From the NCBI GenBank assembly GCA_014529385.2, contig CM043950.1:74965935-75029934 (forward strand): a stretch of DNA of 64,000 bases. Reading direction: 5' to 3'. Within the stretch, counting starts at the first letter, position 1. Each line of letters opens with the position of its first letter. The notes under the pieces were generated by a model, which worked only from the letters and a program-made list of their open reading frames with translations, was not told the origin of the DNA and searched no databases. Positions 11,591-23,078 of this stretch are shown one piece after another. A program made the position numbers and the translations under genes. The DNA comes from Adiantum capillus-veneris (lineage: Eukaryota; Streptophyta; Polypodiopsida; Polypodiales; Pteridaceae).

Positions 11591-12607
11591 CCCCCTCGTT
11601 CGGTCTCTGCCAACTTCACTTCAATCTGCATCAGCTTTAGGTACCTTAAGCTCTTTGCCATCATCAGACTCACGTAACTAGTATATATATGAAAAATAAA
11701 ATAAGGCTTACACCCTAACATCAAAGTTCTAGCTTGATCACTAGGTAGCTGTCCATCTGAAATCTCTGAACCGTATCTGTCCTATCTCCAAAGAACTCAA
11801 TTATGGATATCCTGTTTAGTGAACCCCGCCGGACTCAAGTGCTCCAGTTAATGATGCACACGGCTTGACCATTAATCTCTCTTAAGGGAACCCTATCAAG
11901 CTCAAGTATGCCTTACTTTGTTTGCACACAAAATGGTCGTCAAGTCCTTTACTTCAAGTTCTCGTAGCAGAACCAACTTAAAAGATGTATAGATACTTCA
12001 TCAATTGTCCAAAGAAGTCAACTGGAAGCCAACCATGTTATCTTATTGACTGCATAACCAAAAACTCTTGTGACTTAGCATAGATCTAGAAAACAAAATC
12101 TTGTACCATGCAACCTGCTACAATAGGTAACTGGTACTCTTCAAATCAAAAACTTTTCACTATAGTAGTCCCCTGGGATCAAATGGGAAACTAATCATCT
12201 GTCCAACTGTGAGCATTCCCTTAAACGTTTTGCACCATCCTCCAAGATCATAGGGAAAATACAATAATTTCCAATCATTACAGCATAAACATAATTTTAG
12301 CCCACAAATCTTCATACAAACAGCCTGGATCATATGGCTCATAAGTCAATTGCCCCGCACCATGCATATAAATGTCACCTCCTCGGTCAAAAGCTAGCTC
12401 AAAATTCCCTACACGATAGGGTAACATCAGATTCCATAAAGTAGCAGGTAGCACTAGATACTGCCATATCCCCTATGCAACAGGCTCATCCAATTGTCGA
12501 TCATCAATCACAGGTAAAAGCATTGGCAGTGCACCTTCACTCTTACTAGTATTGAAATTCCGATCGTGCATATTTGAATACATCAAGTATTCGGTAAAAA
12601 TCTCCAT
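11591..12607 (-). pseudogene. Relict gag N-terminus between the direct repeats
   Basis: On the minus strand from ATG at 12605-12607 the frame reads MEIFTEYLMYSNMHDRNFN, then LPMLLPVIDDRQLDEPVA, a stop, and WQYLVLPATLWNLMLPYRVG to about 12290. The 22-kb element has YEIFTEQLGYLNLNEKENM near its own gag N-terminus (about 36200-36260), so this is inferred to be the same kind of gag. The rest, 11591-12290, carries many stops and no recognisable domain. The relic lies immediately downstream (minus sense) of direct repeat copy 2. Confidence 0.5.
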
Positions 12608-12991
12608 GGAAATTTTCCTCTACCGCTTTATCTGCTTCAAATACCTCGCGATTCTGCAAGCATCAGTTCAGTTCACTGCCTCGATCCTCAAGCTTTACTT
12701 ATTACCAATTATCCTCTAACTTCCCGCTTTATGCACTTTGGACTGGCTTATCTACTGTTCACGAGCTTTATATTCACCTCTACTCGACTTGCTCTGAGTC
12801 CCTTAACCCCTGGTTGGCCTGCCTCGTGCTTTCCTCTTGCTTCTTACCTTGTTTTGTTTACCATGCATGACTTCTCCTGGTTTCTTCTCTTGCTTTGGTT
12901 CAAGACCAAGAGTGCTTCTCCTGCTTCAACCGAGCTCGCCTTCTCAAGCTCTTGCCTTCTCCTTCTCAAGATTGGTTTTGCTTACTTCAAG

Positions 12992-13267
12992 TTTCTCGCC
13001 TTGGTTGCTTCAAAAAATCTTCAAGCTCCTTCCCCTTCTTGCTTGCTTTGCTTCAACGAGTTTCTCACCTTGGTTTCTTTCGAAAAGCTTCAAGCTCCTT
13101 CCCCTTCTTGCTCGCTTCCCTTTGACAAGTTTCTCGCCTTCGTTGCTTCGGAAAAGCTTCAAGCTCCTTCCCCTTCTTGGTTGCTTCACTTCGACAAGTT
13201 TGTTGCCTTGGTTGCTTCAGAAAAGATTCAATATCCTTCCCCTTCTTGCTTGCTTCTGCTCCTTGGT
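12992..13267. repeat. 69-bp minisatellite, four units
   Basis: Units begin at 12992, 13061, 13130 and 13199, homologous to the five-unit array at 9922-10262. The copy number differs by one unit between the two direct repeats. Confidence 0.9.
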
Positions 13268-13448
13268 TCCCAAGCTCTTTCGGGCCTCTTGCTCTCTCAA
13301 GCTTCGACCATGGCTCGTCTTTGACCAAGCTTCTTCCTTGCTCCTTCTTCCAAGCTCTTTCCATGTTCTTCCCTTCTTCCTTGCATGTGAATTCCTTCCC
13401 CTCATGCAAAAGAGAGAGACCTATTAATAGTGTGCCCCGTCCTTTAGA

Positions 13449-13466
13449 AACGACGGCGCCGTCGTT
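13449..13466. other. 18-bp perfect palindrome in the direct repeat
   Basis: AACGACGGCGCCGTCGTT is fully self-complementary. The equivalent site in copy 1 (10434-10457) is an imperfect hairpin with arms AGCAACGA and TCGTTGCT around eight bases. It lies in the GC-rich part of the repeat, just before a CCCCCC tract. Function unknown. Confidence 0.6.
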
Positions 13467-14608
13467 GCTAGGGAGGCATTAAAAACCCCCCTGCTGACGT
13501 GGCAAGGAGGTTTTTGGGCAGCTCCAAATGCTACGCGGCTAGCGCCAAATCGCGTATCCTCTAGCTTCCGATCACTTATCGCTTCATGGACCAAAGCCAT
13601 TTGATGTGCTAGCGGCCTGTGCGAGCACTTCCTCTTCTCTACACGCTCCCATTCACTGCTCTGCCTGCCATCGCCTTAGTTTTTCTTTGGCTTCCCAGAC
13701 CCCCTAAGTTAGGGCCACTTTAATTCTTCAAGTGGGCGACCATTGGCCATGCCATTTAATTGGGCAGCCCTTTTTCTTGGTTGCCTTTGGGCGCCTAGCA
13801 CAAGGGCACCACATTTGACATGCATAGCGGCCGCCAAAGCATTGCCAAAGGAAAACATATTTCACCAGCAGTCCTTGACTAACAATATCTTCATGAATTT
13901 CAATGCCCGCATTACTTTTTCGACAGTAGCATATGCCTTCAATATGAAAGTATAAGTGATTGCATTCGGAGAGTCTTCCTCTCTTTGCATCTACTCCAAA
14001 TAGACGCTTCCTGGTCCTCCCTTGTTGGGTATATCCCACGATCATTGCATTTCAAGATCCGATCAAGAGACAAAAACTCCGAGAAGACACTCCGACCGAG
14101 TGGACCGCACTGGTGCGGAACCGGCCCCCGGTAAATCTTTAATGGCCAATAACTTGACAATCGAAACTCCGATCGTCGCTGATCTGAAAAGACTCACGTG
14201 CTCCACAAACTGAGCACTTTAGGCGCATGCATTCACTCCATTTTTATCACCTCAGCTGCAGTTGTCCAATCCCGTACGGATCTGCATTAACTCCAACTTC
14301 AAAATGCCATAAATTCTTCATCGTAGCTCAATCGACGAACCATAAAGACACGCTGTTAGAGCACTTCAGGCCTTGGAGTTCTAGATCATAATATCCCATT
14401 TGTGCTCACATCAAGCATAGTCCTTTTTAGAATCATTAAGGCATCAATTGGTCCTTTTAAGCCACATCTGGCATACATTAATCATTAAACTTGGCCTGTT
14501 AACAAGCCCTGACAGGCTACAGCTCAATAAATGTGTAGGCTTCAAAAAAGCTTAGCTTGCATTTTTATGTTGTTTTCCTATCGTGAAAGAGAAGTTGTAC
14601 GACAACCA

Positions 14609-15760
14609 GTTTTTGAGAAAGAAGCTTACAGCTGTTTAGATGGCTTTTTGGGATACAATCAACTTCTGGTTGACCCCAAAGACCATCATAAAACTGCCTT
14701 TGCAATTGAATGGGGTATTTTTGGCTATCGGGTTATGCCTTTTGGGTTAACTAATGCTCCTGCCACCTTTCAAAGATTAACGAGTCATGATTTCAAAGAA
14801 TATCTTCACAGTGTCTTGGAAGTATATATGGATGATCTATGTGTACATTCATCAATCCGGACTCATTTTGAACACATCTAAAAGGTATTCGAAAAATGTA
14901 TACATTACATGATTTACCTAAATCTTGAAAAGTGCACATTTATGGGCAGACAAGGAAAACTTCTTATACATATAGTGTCTAAAATGTCATAGCCACTGAT
15001 ATGGATAAAATTAATGTTATTGCTGATTTGTCTAGACCGACAACAATCAAAGGGGTTTAAGCTTTCATGGGACATTGTGGATATTACAAACTATTCATTT
15101 ACATGTGCTCTCTAATTGCATAGCCCATGTACAACCTGATTACACTCTTTGAATAGACTAATGAGTGTGAATAATCCTGCATGATGCTTAAGCAAGCTCT
15201 CACTTCAGCTCCAATATTTAAAGCACCGGATTGGAATAAGATATTCCACATACATGTAGATGCTTCTAATTTTGCCATTGGGTGTATCCTAGCTCAACCA
15301 GGAGACAAGAAATTGATTTTCCTATTATATATGCTAGTAGACAGTTGAATATGGCAGAGAAAAACTATACAACCACCGAAAGGGAAGGATTAGGAATGAT
15401 CTATGCCATAAAAAAATATGGACATTACCTATTAGTTGACAAATTTTGTGTTCTTTGTGGACCACGAAGCCCTATTGTACTTGGTCAAAAAGCCATGCAA
15501 CGCAAGAGGAATAGTGAGATGGTTCATCATTTTTTTGGAATTTGATTTCACTATACTTGTGAAAAAGGGCACCACTCACCAAAGAGTAGATCATTTGTCA
15601 ATGATTATATCAGGAGAACCACCAAAGGGAGTAGATGATGATCTACTAGATGCATATCTGTTTTTTGTGGAAATGATACCTAGGTGGTCGGAAAATATGG
15701 TATCGTTGATGACCATAGCTCAAGTGGACTTGCAAATACCACTTTGTATTACAATCGGAT
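14609..15760 (+). pseudogene. RT and RNase H of the old gypsy element
   Basis: The sequence starts within RT, at EAYSCLDGFLGYNQLLV (first catalytic Asp block), then VMPFGLTNAPATFQRL and the second motif VYMDDLCVHS, which is intact here. Stops follow at about 14880 and in the thumb region. RNase H is read from IFHIHVDASNFAIGCILAQP, FPIIYASRQLNMAEKNYTT and FFVDHEALLYLVKKPCN, with several frame changes between 15282 and 15440. Its role would be copying genomic RNA into cDNA and removing the RNA strand. Confidence 0.85.
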
Positions 15761-15769
15761 AAATTGAGC

Positions 15770-17290
15770 AATCGACTATGTATCAATTACTAGCTGGAAG
15801 GATGTACAAAAGAAATTAAGATGGAATATTGCTTTTATGTATTAATCCTGAGGAGAAAACACAATATCTAAGTGAAGCACATATTACATAGTAGGACTTT
15901 ACTTTGCGAAAGATCAAAGTATGCTATGGATCTTGCAACTTGGAGTATTTTGGCCAACTATAAGGAGTGATGTTAACTCATTTGTACAAACACACATCCA
16001 TACCTCATGTGACATTGTTCCAAATATCACTTGCTCCTAAGTGGAGTATCTAGTTACTTATTTATCTAGCCGAACATTTCCTGAGTATATGAATAAACGC
16101 TGCCAAAGAGCAATTGAAAGTGAAGCAAGAGAATATGCTCTTATTGGAAATCAATTGTATTGGAGAGGAAAGGATCAACATGTGCGTCTTTGTGCAAATT
16201 ACGATGAATATATTCCCATTATAGAACAAGCACATGTTGGATTAGTTGGAGGTCACTTTTCTAGTGAAACCACTGCAACAACAATCTTAATGGCAGGCAT
16301 ATGGTGGCCAAATATTTTTGCAGATGCCAAGGAATAGGTTCAAAGGTGTGATGCATATGCGTCAACAAGCTAAAATTCCAACCCGTGTAGATAGCATGCC
16401 TTTAAGACCAATGATGGGGGCTAGAGCTTTTGCTAAATGGGGTATAGAATTTGTTGCGCCAATATAGCCACCTGCTTGTATAACCCAAGCTCAATACATC
16501 ATTGTAGCTACAGACTATTTGACCAAGTGGGTAGACACTAAAGCAACCCAAAAGAATGATGCCGAAACCACAGCTGCATTCTTGTATAAGAATATGTTCA
16601 CAAGATATGGAGTGCCAAAAGAAAATGTCACTGATAGGGGAACTCATTTCCTCAATGAGGTAATTGAGTATGTGCTTAATGAATTTATGGTCATCCATAA
16701 GAAATTGGTTCCCTGTCACCCACAAGCAAATGGACAATCTGAGCATACGAATAAAATTCCTACGTCAAGATTGATTGAGTGGTTAGTTCAGGATGAACAT
16801 ATTGGGAAATGAATCTCCATGCCACTCTATGGGCTTATAGAGTTTCACTCAAGACACCTTTTAATGCTACACCCTTTAACCTTGTTTATGGTCTTGATAC
16901 CATACTACCGATAGAATTTCTATTACCGATACTAAGGGTAGCTAAGGATCTTGAGTGGACTGGAAATGAGCTGAGAGAGAGGCTTGAAGATTTAGAAAAT
17001 CTTGATGAGCAAAGGCTAATAGCTGTAGATCACATCTATGCATAAAAGCAAAAACAAAAACAGTTTTTTGATTCACATCAAGTTACAAAAATATTAAAAA
17101 AGGGGGACTTAGTTTTAGTCTATTCCCTTGGGCAACACATTCCCAAGTTTAACAAAAAGGAAAATGGACCGTTTATCATTGAAGATATATCTCCAAGTGG
17201 AGCAGTTAAGTTGTCCACCTTGGATGGCAAACCAATGGCTAATTGGATTAGAGGATGTCATTTAAAGAAGTACAATTTTCCAATAACCAA
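15770..17290 (+). pseudogene. Integrase with two zinc modules, old gypsy element
   Basis: A first, badly decayed H2C2-type segment (LLAGRMYKRN, a stop, then LCINPEEKTQYLSEAHI) lies at about 15790-15890. A second, better preserved one at 16041-16370 contains ALIGNQLYWRGKDQHVRLC, EQAHVGLVGGHFSSET and AGIWWPNIFADAKE. The catalytic core follows with VATDYLTKWVDT, TDRGTHFLNEV and ANGQSEHTNK, keeping the D, D and E residues. The C-terminal region (KKGDLVLVYSLGQHIPKF, GPFIIEDISPSGAVKLS) runs to about 17290. The double zinc arrangement matches the 22-kb element. Confidence 0.8.
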
Positions 17291-17479
17291 TGAATTGCTA
17301 GAAATGATGCATGCAACAAAGCAAAGAAATATAAAGCAACAGCAGGTCATTGATAAATCCCAAGAGGAAGCTCGGCTTTGGATACTCAAAAGGAAAGATT
17401 CTCTCAAAAATCAACAAATACCTATTCCCATCAACACTTTGGAACTAGATGAACGACTATGGGAATTACAAAAAGATAA

Positions 17480-17683
17480 TGGATGATGAATGGTTGGATG
17501 GAATGTACCTTCGCATCAAAGTATATATGAATAATCATAGCACAAATGCATTGGTTGATAGAGGAGCTTGAGTACATGAAACCAGCTATTCCACGTACAA
17601 GAAAGCAACAAGTCAGTCTTTGACATTGGGAATATTGGGTATTAAACGATACAACAAGAACCCAACACCGACACTGGGAGTAG
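17480..17683 (+). pseudogene. Second retropepsin-like domain, N-terminal half
   Basis: After the integrase C-terminus and a charged segment (17291-17486), the plus strand encodes MYLRIKVYMNNHSTNALVDRGA. This aligns with the active-site strand of retropepsins (ALxDSGA), with Arg in place of Ser, followed by a stop. The 22-kb element has the same arrangement with an intact DSG. The domain is interrupted at 17683 by the 22-kb insertion and continues at 40113. A protease-like fold downstream of integrase is unusual for Ty3/gypsy; function is not inferred beyond the similarity. Confidence 0.6.
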
Positions 17684-18622
17684 TGTTGGGCGATTAGGCC
17701 ACTAGCGGATGCTGTAATAGCGAGAACTCAACCAACAAACAAGAATGTCAGAGGAGGACGGAGCTTGACCCGCAGGCGCATGGAAACAAATAGATGGGTG
17801 TCAATAACCTACTCGACCTTCTAGAGACAATAACTACCAAGGAAATCAAATCTAAGTTCTAAAAATGAAAATGACTGAAATCCATCCTACGAGTAAACTC
17901 TATCCGACACATGATCAAAAGTCATCGAATCAGCCTCAAACTCAAAGGAGAGTCTATACACCACGTAAGGACAATACCCTATGAATCTACAATATAATCT
18001 CAACTTGTAACCACTCCATGCAGTAAACGTGTATGAACACAGGCCGAAAAATTCAGGTGACCAAAATTCGACTCCGATGACACTAATGTGTAGCTCTACT
18101 CGCTGCGGTTCTATCGATATATGGCACCCTCGATTCCGACACACAGATAGGGAGAAAACTCACATAGAAGCTCGTGGGAGCTCACCTCGCGTAGAAGACG
18201 AATGCGTGCACGCTTGGTATCGGTGCGTATCTCTCGCCGTTGCTAACACAATGGTGGTGTCGCTTCTCCAATGGCAGCTCCGTAGCTCGCGTAGCAAGAG
18301 GATAAGACGCTCTCTCTCTCTCTCAGACACAGTCACAGCGCTTCAAAACTTATCTTGATTAATGATTCAAAAAACTTGTCCTTAGGTTTACAATAATTGG
18401 CTCTTATACTTCAACCTTGGAAGTGTGAACACATCTCTAATCTAATTACATCAACAGGTGAAACTACTTGAGGAATACAAGCTGGAAACTCAATTGAGTC
18501 CCGCTAATTACAATGAATTGGCTCCATCAAAAATGAAATGTCGTAAAGACATTTATTACAATAAGTGTTTACAAAAATATGAGTGTGAGTAAAAATGTCT
18601 AGGTGTAGCCCTCCTCTCAGCA
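17684..18622 (-). repeat. 3' LTR of the 22.4-kb element
   Basis: Plus-strand edges are TGTTGGGCG and CTCTCAGCA. It is homologous over its full length to 39171-40112. It lies next to the polypurine tract, which sets its role as the 3' LTR of a minus-strand element. Confidence 0.92.
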
Positions 18623-18634
18623 CTCCTCCCCTCC
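18623..18634 (-). promoter_or_regulatory. Polypurine tract of the 22.4-kb element
   Basis: Minus strand GGAGGGGAGGAG directly abuts the 3' LTR. Such tracts resist RNase H and prime plus-strand DNA synthesis. The related element at the right edge has an equivalent tract at 60376-60389. Confidence 0.85.
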
Positions 18635-18639
18635 GCATC

Positions 18640-21600
18640 CATGTCGTCCCTAACATGACATCTTTTCTTTGTCTTTAGTGGAGTCCCGTCGATTTCAGCA
18701 TCTGAATATGTGACTCGTATCTCAGGTTTCCAATAGTCAGTGTAGGGCTGAATATCTTACTTTCATGAGTAAAGAAACCAGTATAAAATGCCTCCTTAAA
18801 GGCCTGCATGTGGAAACTCGGCATAAACATGATTCTCTGATAAAAGAGGTGTAATACTTTTGAAGATGGCTATAAGGCTAAATCATACATCATATCCGTG
18901 ACTATGTCTGCGGTTGACAACAATGTTGGGTTGGTAGCTTTCTCTGGCGCGAACACCTCAATGCAAGCCAATAATTTTTTGAAAATCTTTTTGACCCTTT
19001 GACACGAAAGGTCAGGAGAGCCAGTAAAGAGCTTAATGGTGCCCGTGAGGGTTTTCACCATGTAGGCCTTACTTATTCTCTCTGCCGCCTTCGGTCCTGG
19101 CATCTTGGGGTAATTAAGCCAATTCGGCTTCTTTGCTGTGATTCTGGAATGTTCTTTCCAACTCCTGACTCGTGGCACTGGACAGAACGTCGCAACTTCT
19201 CTAACTTCCTTGGGTGCCTCCACCCAATAGATTAGGTAGGTTGGGTACTTTGTAAACCACCCTTTTCTCCATCTCGGCTGGGAGTCTACTATCTTCTTTG
19301 ATTCCTCCTCTTTTGTGATGTCACCTTCGTATAGCGCGACATACTGCTCTTCTTCTATCCTTTTCTTTGTCTTCAGCACTTCAAACTTTAGTAGAGGAAG
19401 GGGCAATGTAGGTTGCATCCATTGTTCTTGCAGCACCTTAGTATCCACTCCTTGGAGTCCAATGGAGAACATGAGTCTTCTTTCCCACTCCATGGCCGCC
19501 TTTGCACTCTTCTCTGTTGACTTCTCTGTCTGCTCGTGCAATCTTTTTTCTTCATCTTCGGTAAACCTGGATGTTGCGTTCTCGTCTTGTGCACGGGCTG
19601 GATCTTCACTTGTTGTTGCTTTCCCAATGTCTGGAAGCTCCACGGCTGCCCCGCTTCTTTCTTCTTGATGATCCTCTGTATCTTTTATCACTTTGTCTTG
19701 AAGATCTTGGAGCTGCTTTTGGAGGGCCTCATTCTCTGCTCTCAATGCTTGGGTCTCTGATGTCAGTTGTTCTTTGGCAGCCAATGAGCCCTCCGCAATG
19801 TGCAATCTCTGCACTTGCTCTAGCCGCAATTCTCTTTGCAAACTCCGGATTTGATCTTCCAAACCGGGGATTATTGCTCCCTCTGGCTCTACTCCTGCTT
19901 TGCTAGCTCTTGGTGTGAATCTAAGCCTTAGGATTGTTCTATCCTGCAGCTCCATTCTTTTTCAAAGCTCAATGAGCTTGTCCTTTGTAGCTTCCAATTA
20001 TTCATTAATTCTTTTCTTGGCTTCTTGTGCACTGGCCACATCTCTTGAAGCATCAGAAAGTTGGAGGATTAGTCCATCTCTTTCATTTTCTGCTTCCAGG
20101 AGAGATTCCTTGAGGTACTCTGATTCTTCTAGTGCACTCTCACATTTTGTTTCCATCTCCTCTTCTCTCTTTTCCGCTGCTTCTTTGCTATCCCTCATTG
20201 TCTTTGATCGGGTTTTGATATGCTGCAGATGCACTTTTTGAATATCTCTGTCATTCTCATCCTCGAGCTCATCCTCCTCTTCAAGCTCATCCTCTGCCTT
20301 TTCAGGTACCAACCTTCGCTCTCTGTCGAATCAATTCTTGGTCCTCCTCTCCTTTCCTCTCTGTTCTTCTTGTGCTATACACAACTTTGAGAGCCTCTTC
20401 TTGACTATATCCTGAGTCGATTAGAACATCATATTGCTCTTTCTTCATTTGAATTGGATCCGTTGCCTTCTCCTCTTGTTGTATTTCGGGCTTTTCTGGC
20501 ACATCCACCTGCACTTCAGTGGTCATTTCCTCCACTATCTTTTCCTCTTCTTCAGGAATGGACTCTTCTAGCTTGCTCGTGCCCTTGTCACCACCTTTTA
20601 ATTCAGATTTAATGTGTTGAACTTCTGCTTCAGTGTATGGCTCTACTGGTTGCTGCTCCAATATAGCTTTTGATTCTTCATAAGCCTTGATATATTGATC
20701 ATACTGATCAATATGGGGTCTGATTGAGCTCGCTCCGATTTTAGTTGGGTCTGGTACCCACTTTTCCTCAAAATCTCCCTTTAAAGCTTTCTCGGCTCTA
20801 AACTGTTCAATCAATCTCTTCATTCTAGCGGCTTTCTGGCTCTTAGTTTGCTTGGGAGCGGGTTTCTTCTTGTTCTTCTTCTTGAGGGGCTCGTCTGCTT
20901 CTTCTTCTGGCTCGGAAACAATCTCTAGCTTCCTCCTTGCCCTTGTTGACACTCTCTTGGTGACCTCTGGCTAGTCTTCATCTTCATCTATCTCTCTTAG
21001 CCATTGGTTTTGCGAGGGAGCCTTTGGCCATTGGTCCCTTGATGCGATAGCTTCTTAAGCTATCTTAGTCAACACTTCGGCTCCCCCAATGTACTTTGGC
21101 TTCTCGTTCTGCATAGCAATTACTTGCTCATGAATGTGTTGCGCATAATTTACTTCCTTCGGGATGTTGCTCTTTATTGCCCAAGTGATGGTTGTGGCAA
21201 TGGCATGTGGGGGTGTGGTATACTTTTGTGGCCTTTTGCTGCATATGTGTAAGAATTGGCTGTAGAACCGGCAAAGCTTTGCCGCTCTCGGATCTGCCAT
21301 GTCTTCATAGGTGACATTTTGCTTCTTTGGCCCATACACTTCTATAGATTCTCGTCTTTCTCTGACTGAGCTTCCTTTGTTGTGTAGCTTCAAAGCATCT
21401 GCAAAGATCTGAGGAGTGATAATCACTTCAAATTTTTCCCCGTCCCAGGCTGTGAGTGTAGCCATTCCATCTTTGTGTATGGTGGTTACCAACTCATACA
21501 CTCTTTGAGCATCTACTCCTGATGGTCTGGAAGTAAAAAAGCTGCGGAGATCTACCCTTTCCAGGTATCTGCTTATCTCCTCCGTTCTGCTGTAGTCCAC

Positions 21601-21819
21601 CAGTACTTGGGGAATCATGGGGATATCCACTGTTTGTCCCCGTGGGTCTCTGATAGTACCTTGGTATATCTTTATCCTTTGTTCTTCTAACACTGCTTCT
21701 TCCATCCAAGTCTTTGTGGGCTTGAGAGTCTCTGGGGGGATAGAAAATGGGTCTGCTTCGGCTATTGCTTCCTTGAGTGTCGTTCTCTTCCTCTTTGATG
21801 AAGACTTCCCCGAATCCAT
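18640..21819 (-). pseudogene. Long coiled-coil-rich 3' ORF of the 22.4-kb element
   Basis: About 1,055 codons, starting at ATG 21819 (MDSGKSSSKRKRTTLKEA) and ending close to the polypurine tract. Part 1 (about 250 residues) has YELVTTIHKDGMATLTAW, HICSKRPQKYTTPPHAI and an end like IGGAEVLTKIA. This loosely recalls the plant transposon-protein domain found in some Athila-type elements; that is an impression, not a search result. The middle is K/E-rich with heptad-like stretches, predicted coiled coil. The C-terminal part holds WRKGWFTKYPTYLIYWVEAP, MVKTLTGTIKLFTGSPDLSC and FYQRIMFMPSF. Defects are stops at about 21057, 20970, 19996 and 19960 and one frameshift near 20320. No membrane segment is evident. 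Homologues lie at 60392-63780 and 53116-59399. Confidence 0.75.
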
Positions 21820-21839
21820 GGATCGTGTAACTCCAATTT

Positions 21840-23074
21840 CAGAAGTTAGCGTCTTTTTCAGTACTAAAAGCCGAAATTAAGCTTTTAACTGTCCAAATGA
21901 CTTAAAAATTGAAACATAAGCTATTCAGGGCCTAAGGATACAATGCATATGGAAAAATATGACATTTGGGTGCAAAATCATGTTGGAGACATCATACGTG
22001 TATGATGTCTTTTGTGTCAAAATGGCTTGATATTGGTTGTCCTTGTAGTTGATAGTGCATACTTCCATTCTATATGCCTGAATTTGAATTTGGGTCCCAT
22101 TTGGTCAAGTTATGGCCATTTTGGTCTTGATCAGGCTTTTTGCAAGATATTGAGTGAGAATTGGATTTTGTGATCCAAATTGGATGAAACTTGGTGGTTG
22201 GCTCTAAAATGGCATGTAGATCACTTCTGTGTGGTGGTTGCAACCCTGAAATGCAAAAACCAAGTAGGGAGATATCATACGCGTATGATGTCTTTTTGGG
22301 TAAAACTGAACCATTTTGCATTGTAAGCTTGGATTTGGCTTTATATAGGCTTAGACAATGATTTTATGAAAGTTGGGTATAGTTTGGACTGAAATTGGCT
22401 CTGGAGACATCATACGCGTATGATGTCTTTTTTGTCATTTTTTGCACGAGATTGGTTATGTGGGCTCCACATATGATAGCAACGGACTGTGTGTACTCAG
22501 ATCTGGACTTGAAGTTGAGTATGGTGAATTTTGGCTAGGTCAGGCTTTAGACAGAGAATTTTCCGCTGATTGGGCTAATAGAGTGATCCCCTTGACCAAA
22601 TGGTACCAAAATCCATATGTGGCATGTATTTGATATATATAATGGATATATGATGAAAAATGATCAATTTTGGCTTTGTATGTGCAAAGTGACATCATAC
22701 GCGTATGATGTCTTTTTGGCCAAAATGGTACTTTTTGGTTCCAGATAGCTTGTGCATGTGTTAAACAACATCTCTACAAAGTTTCATTGAGTTTGGAGCT
22801 ATTTTGGCAAATTTAGGGCCATAAGACAGTTTTTTGCCCTACTTTGTGTCTTTTTAGTTTCCAATTGGTTTTTCAACTCTAAATCTCATGATACTTTGTA
22901 CATTTGATGTTGTCCACATGTAGAAAGAGGCTATGCATTCATGTGTTCAAGATGCTGTGAAAATCATGCTGAGAGACATCATACGCGTATGATGTCTATT
23001 CTTGATAAAAAGTGTTCTTTGTGCAAAGAATGGTTTGTGCTAGTGCCCTAAGCCCTGCTAACTAGTTTTCAACC
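21840..23074 (-). repeat. Palindrome array A, leader of the 3' ORF
   Basis: Five 22-bp dyads at 21988-22009, 22271-22292, 22406-22427, 22691-22712 and 22975-22996. The arm is GACATCATAC, the centre GC or GT, then the arm's reverse complement; the copy at 22271 has one changed arm base (GATATC). Start-to-start spacing is 283, 135, 285 and 284 bp. The copy nearest the 3' ORF lies 169 bp upstream of its ATG. Sequence between dyads is AT-rich with recurring phrases such as GATCCAAATTGGATGAAAC. No coding capacity is seen. Confidence 0.9.
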
Positions 23075-23078
23075 TTAA

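Larger units (their letters stand above)
12607..14608. repeat. 2-kb direct repeat, copy 2
   Basis: Second copy of the 9545-11590 repeat, about 2002 bp against 2046 bp. Most of the difference is one fewer 69-bp unit. It ends where RT coding sequence of the old plus-strand gypsy element starts, so this edge is an insertion or recombination junction within that element. No intact gene lies inside. Confidence 0.7.
14609..17683 (+). mobile_element. Old plus-strand gypsy element, left fragment
   Basis: Fragment of a Ty3/gypsy element from RT through RNase H, integrase and the first half of a second protease-like domain. It is broken at 17683 by the 22-kb minus-strand element and resumes at 40113. 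The removed insert is bounded by a 5-bp duplication AGTAG (17679-17683 and 40113-40117). Its proteins align with those of the 22-kb element, for example PIEFLLPILRVAKDLEW against PIELLIPVLRVAKELEW, so both belong to one lineage. Gag and first protease are missing upstream of 14609. Confidence 0.8.

Noticed and set aside
21988-22996. CRISPR-like array
   Set aside because: The repeats are 22-bp perfect dyads at about 285-bp steps within a plant retroelement; spacers are homologous to each other and no cas genes are present.
21988-22996. Transcription terminators (palindrome followed by T run)
   Set aside because: The T run follows the dyad on the plus strand in both minus- and plus-strand elements, so it is not consistently downstream in the sense direction.
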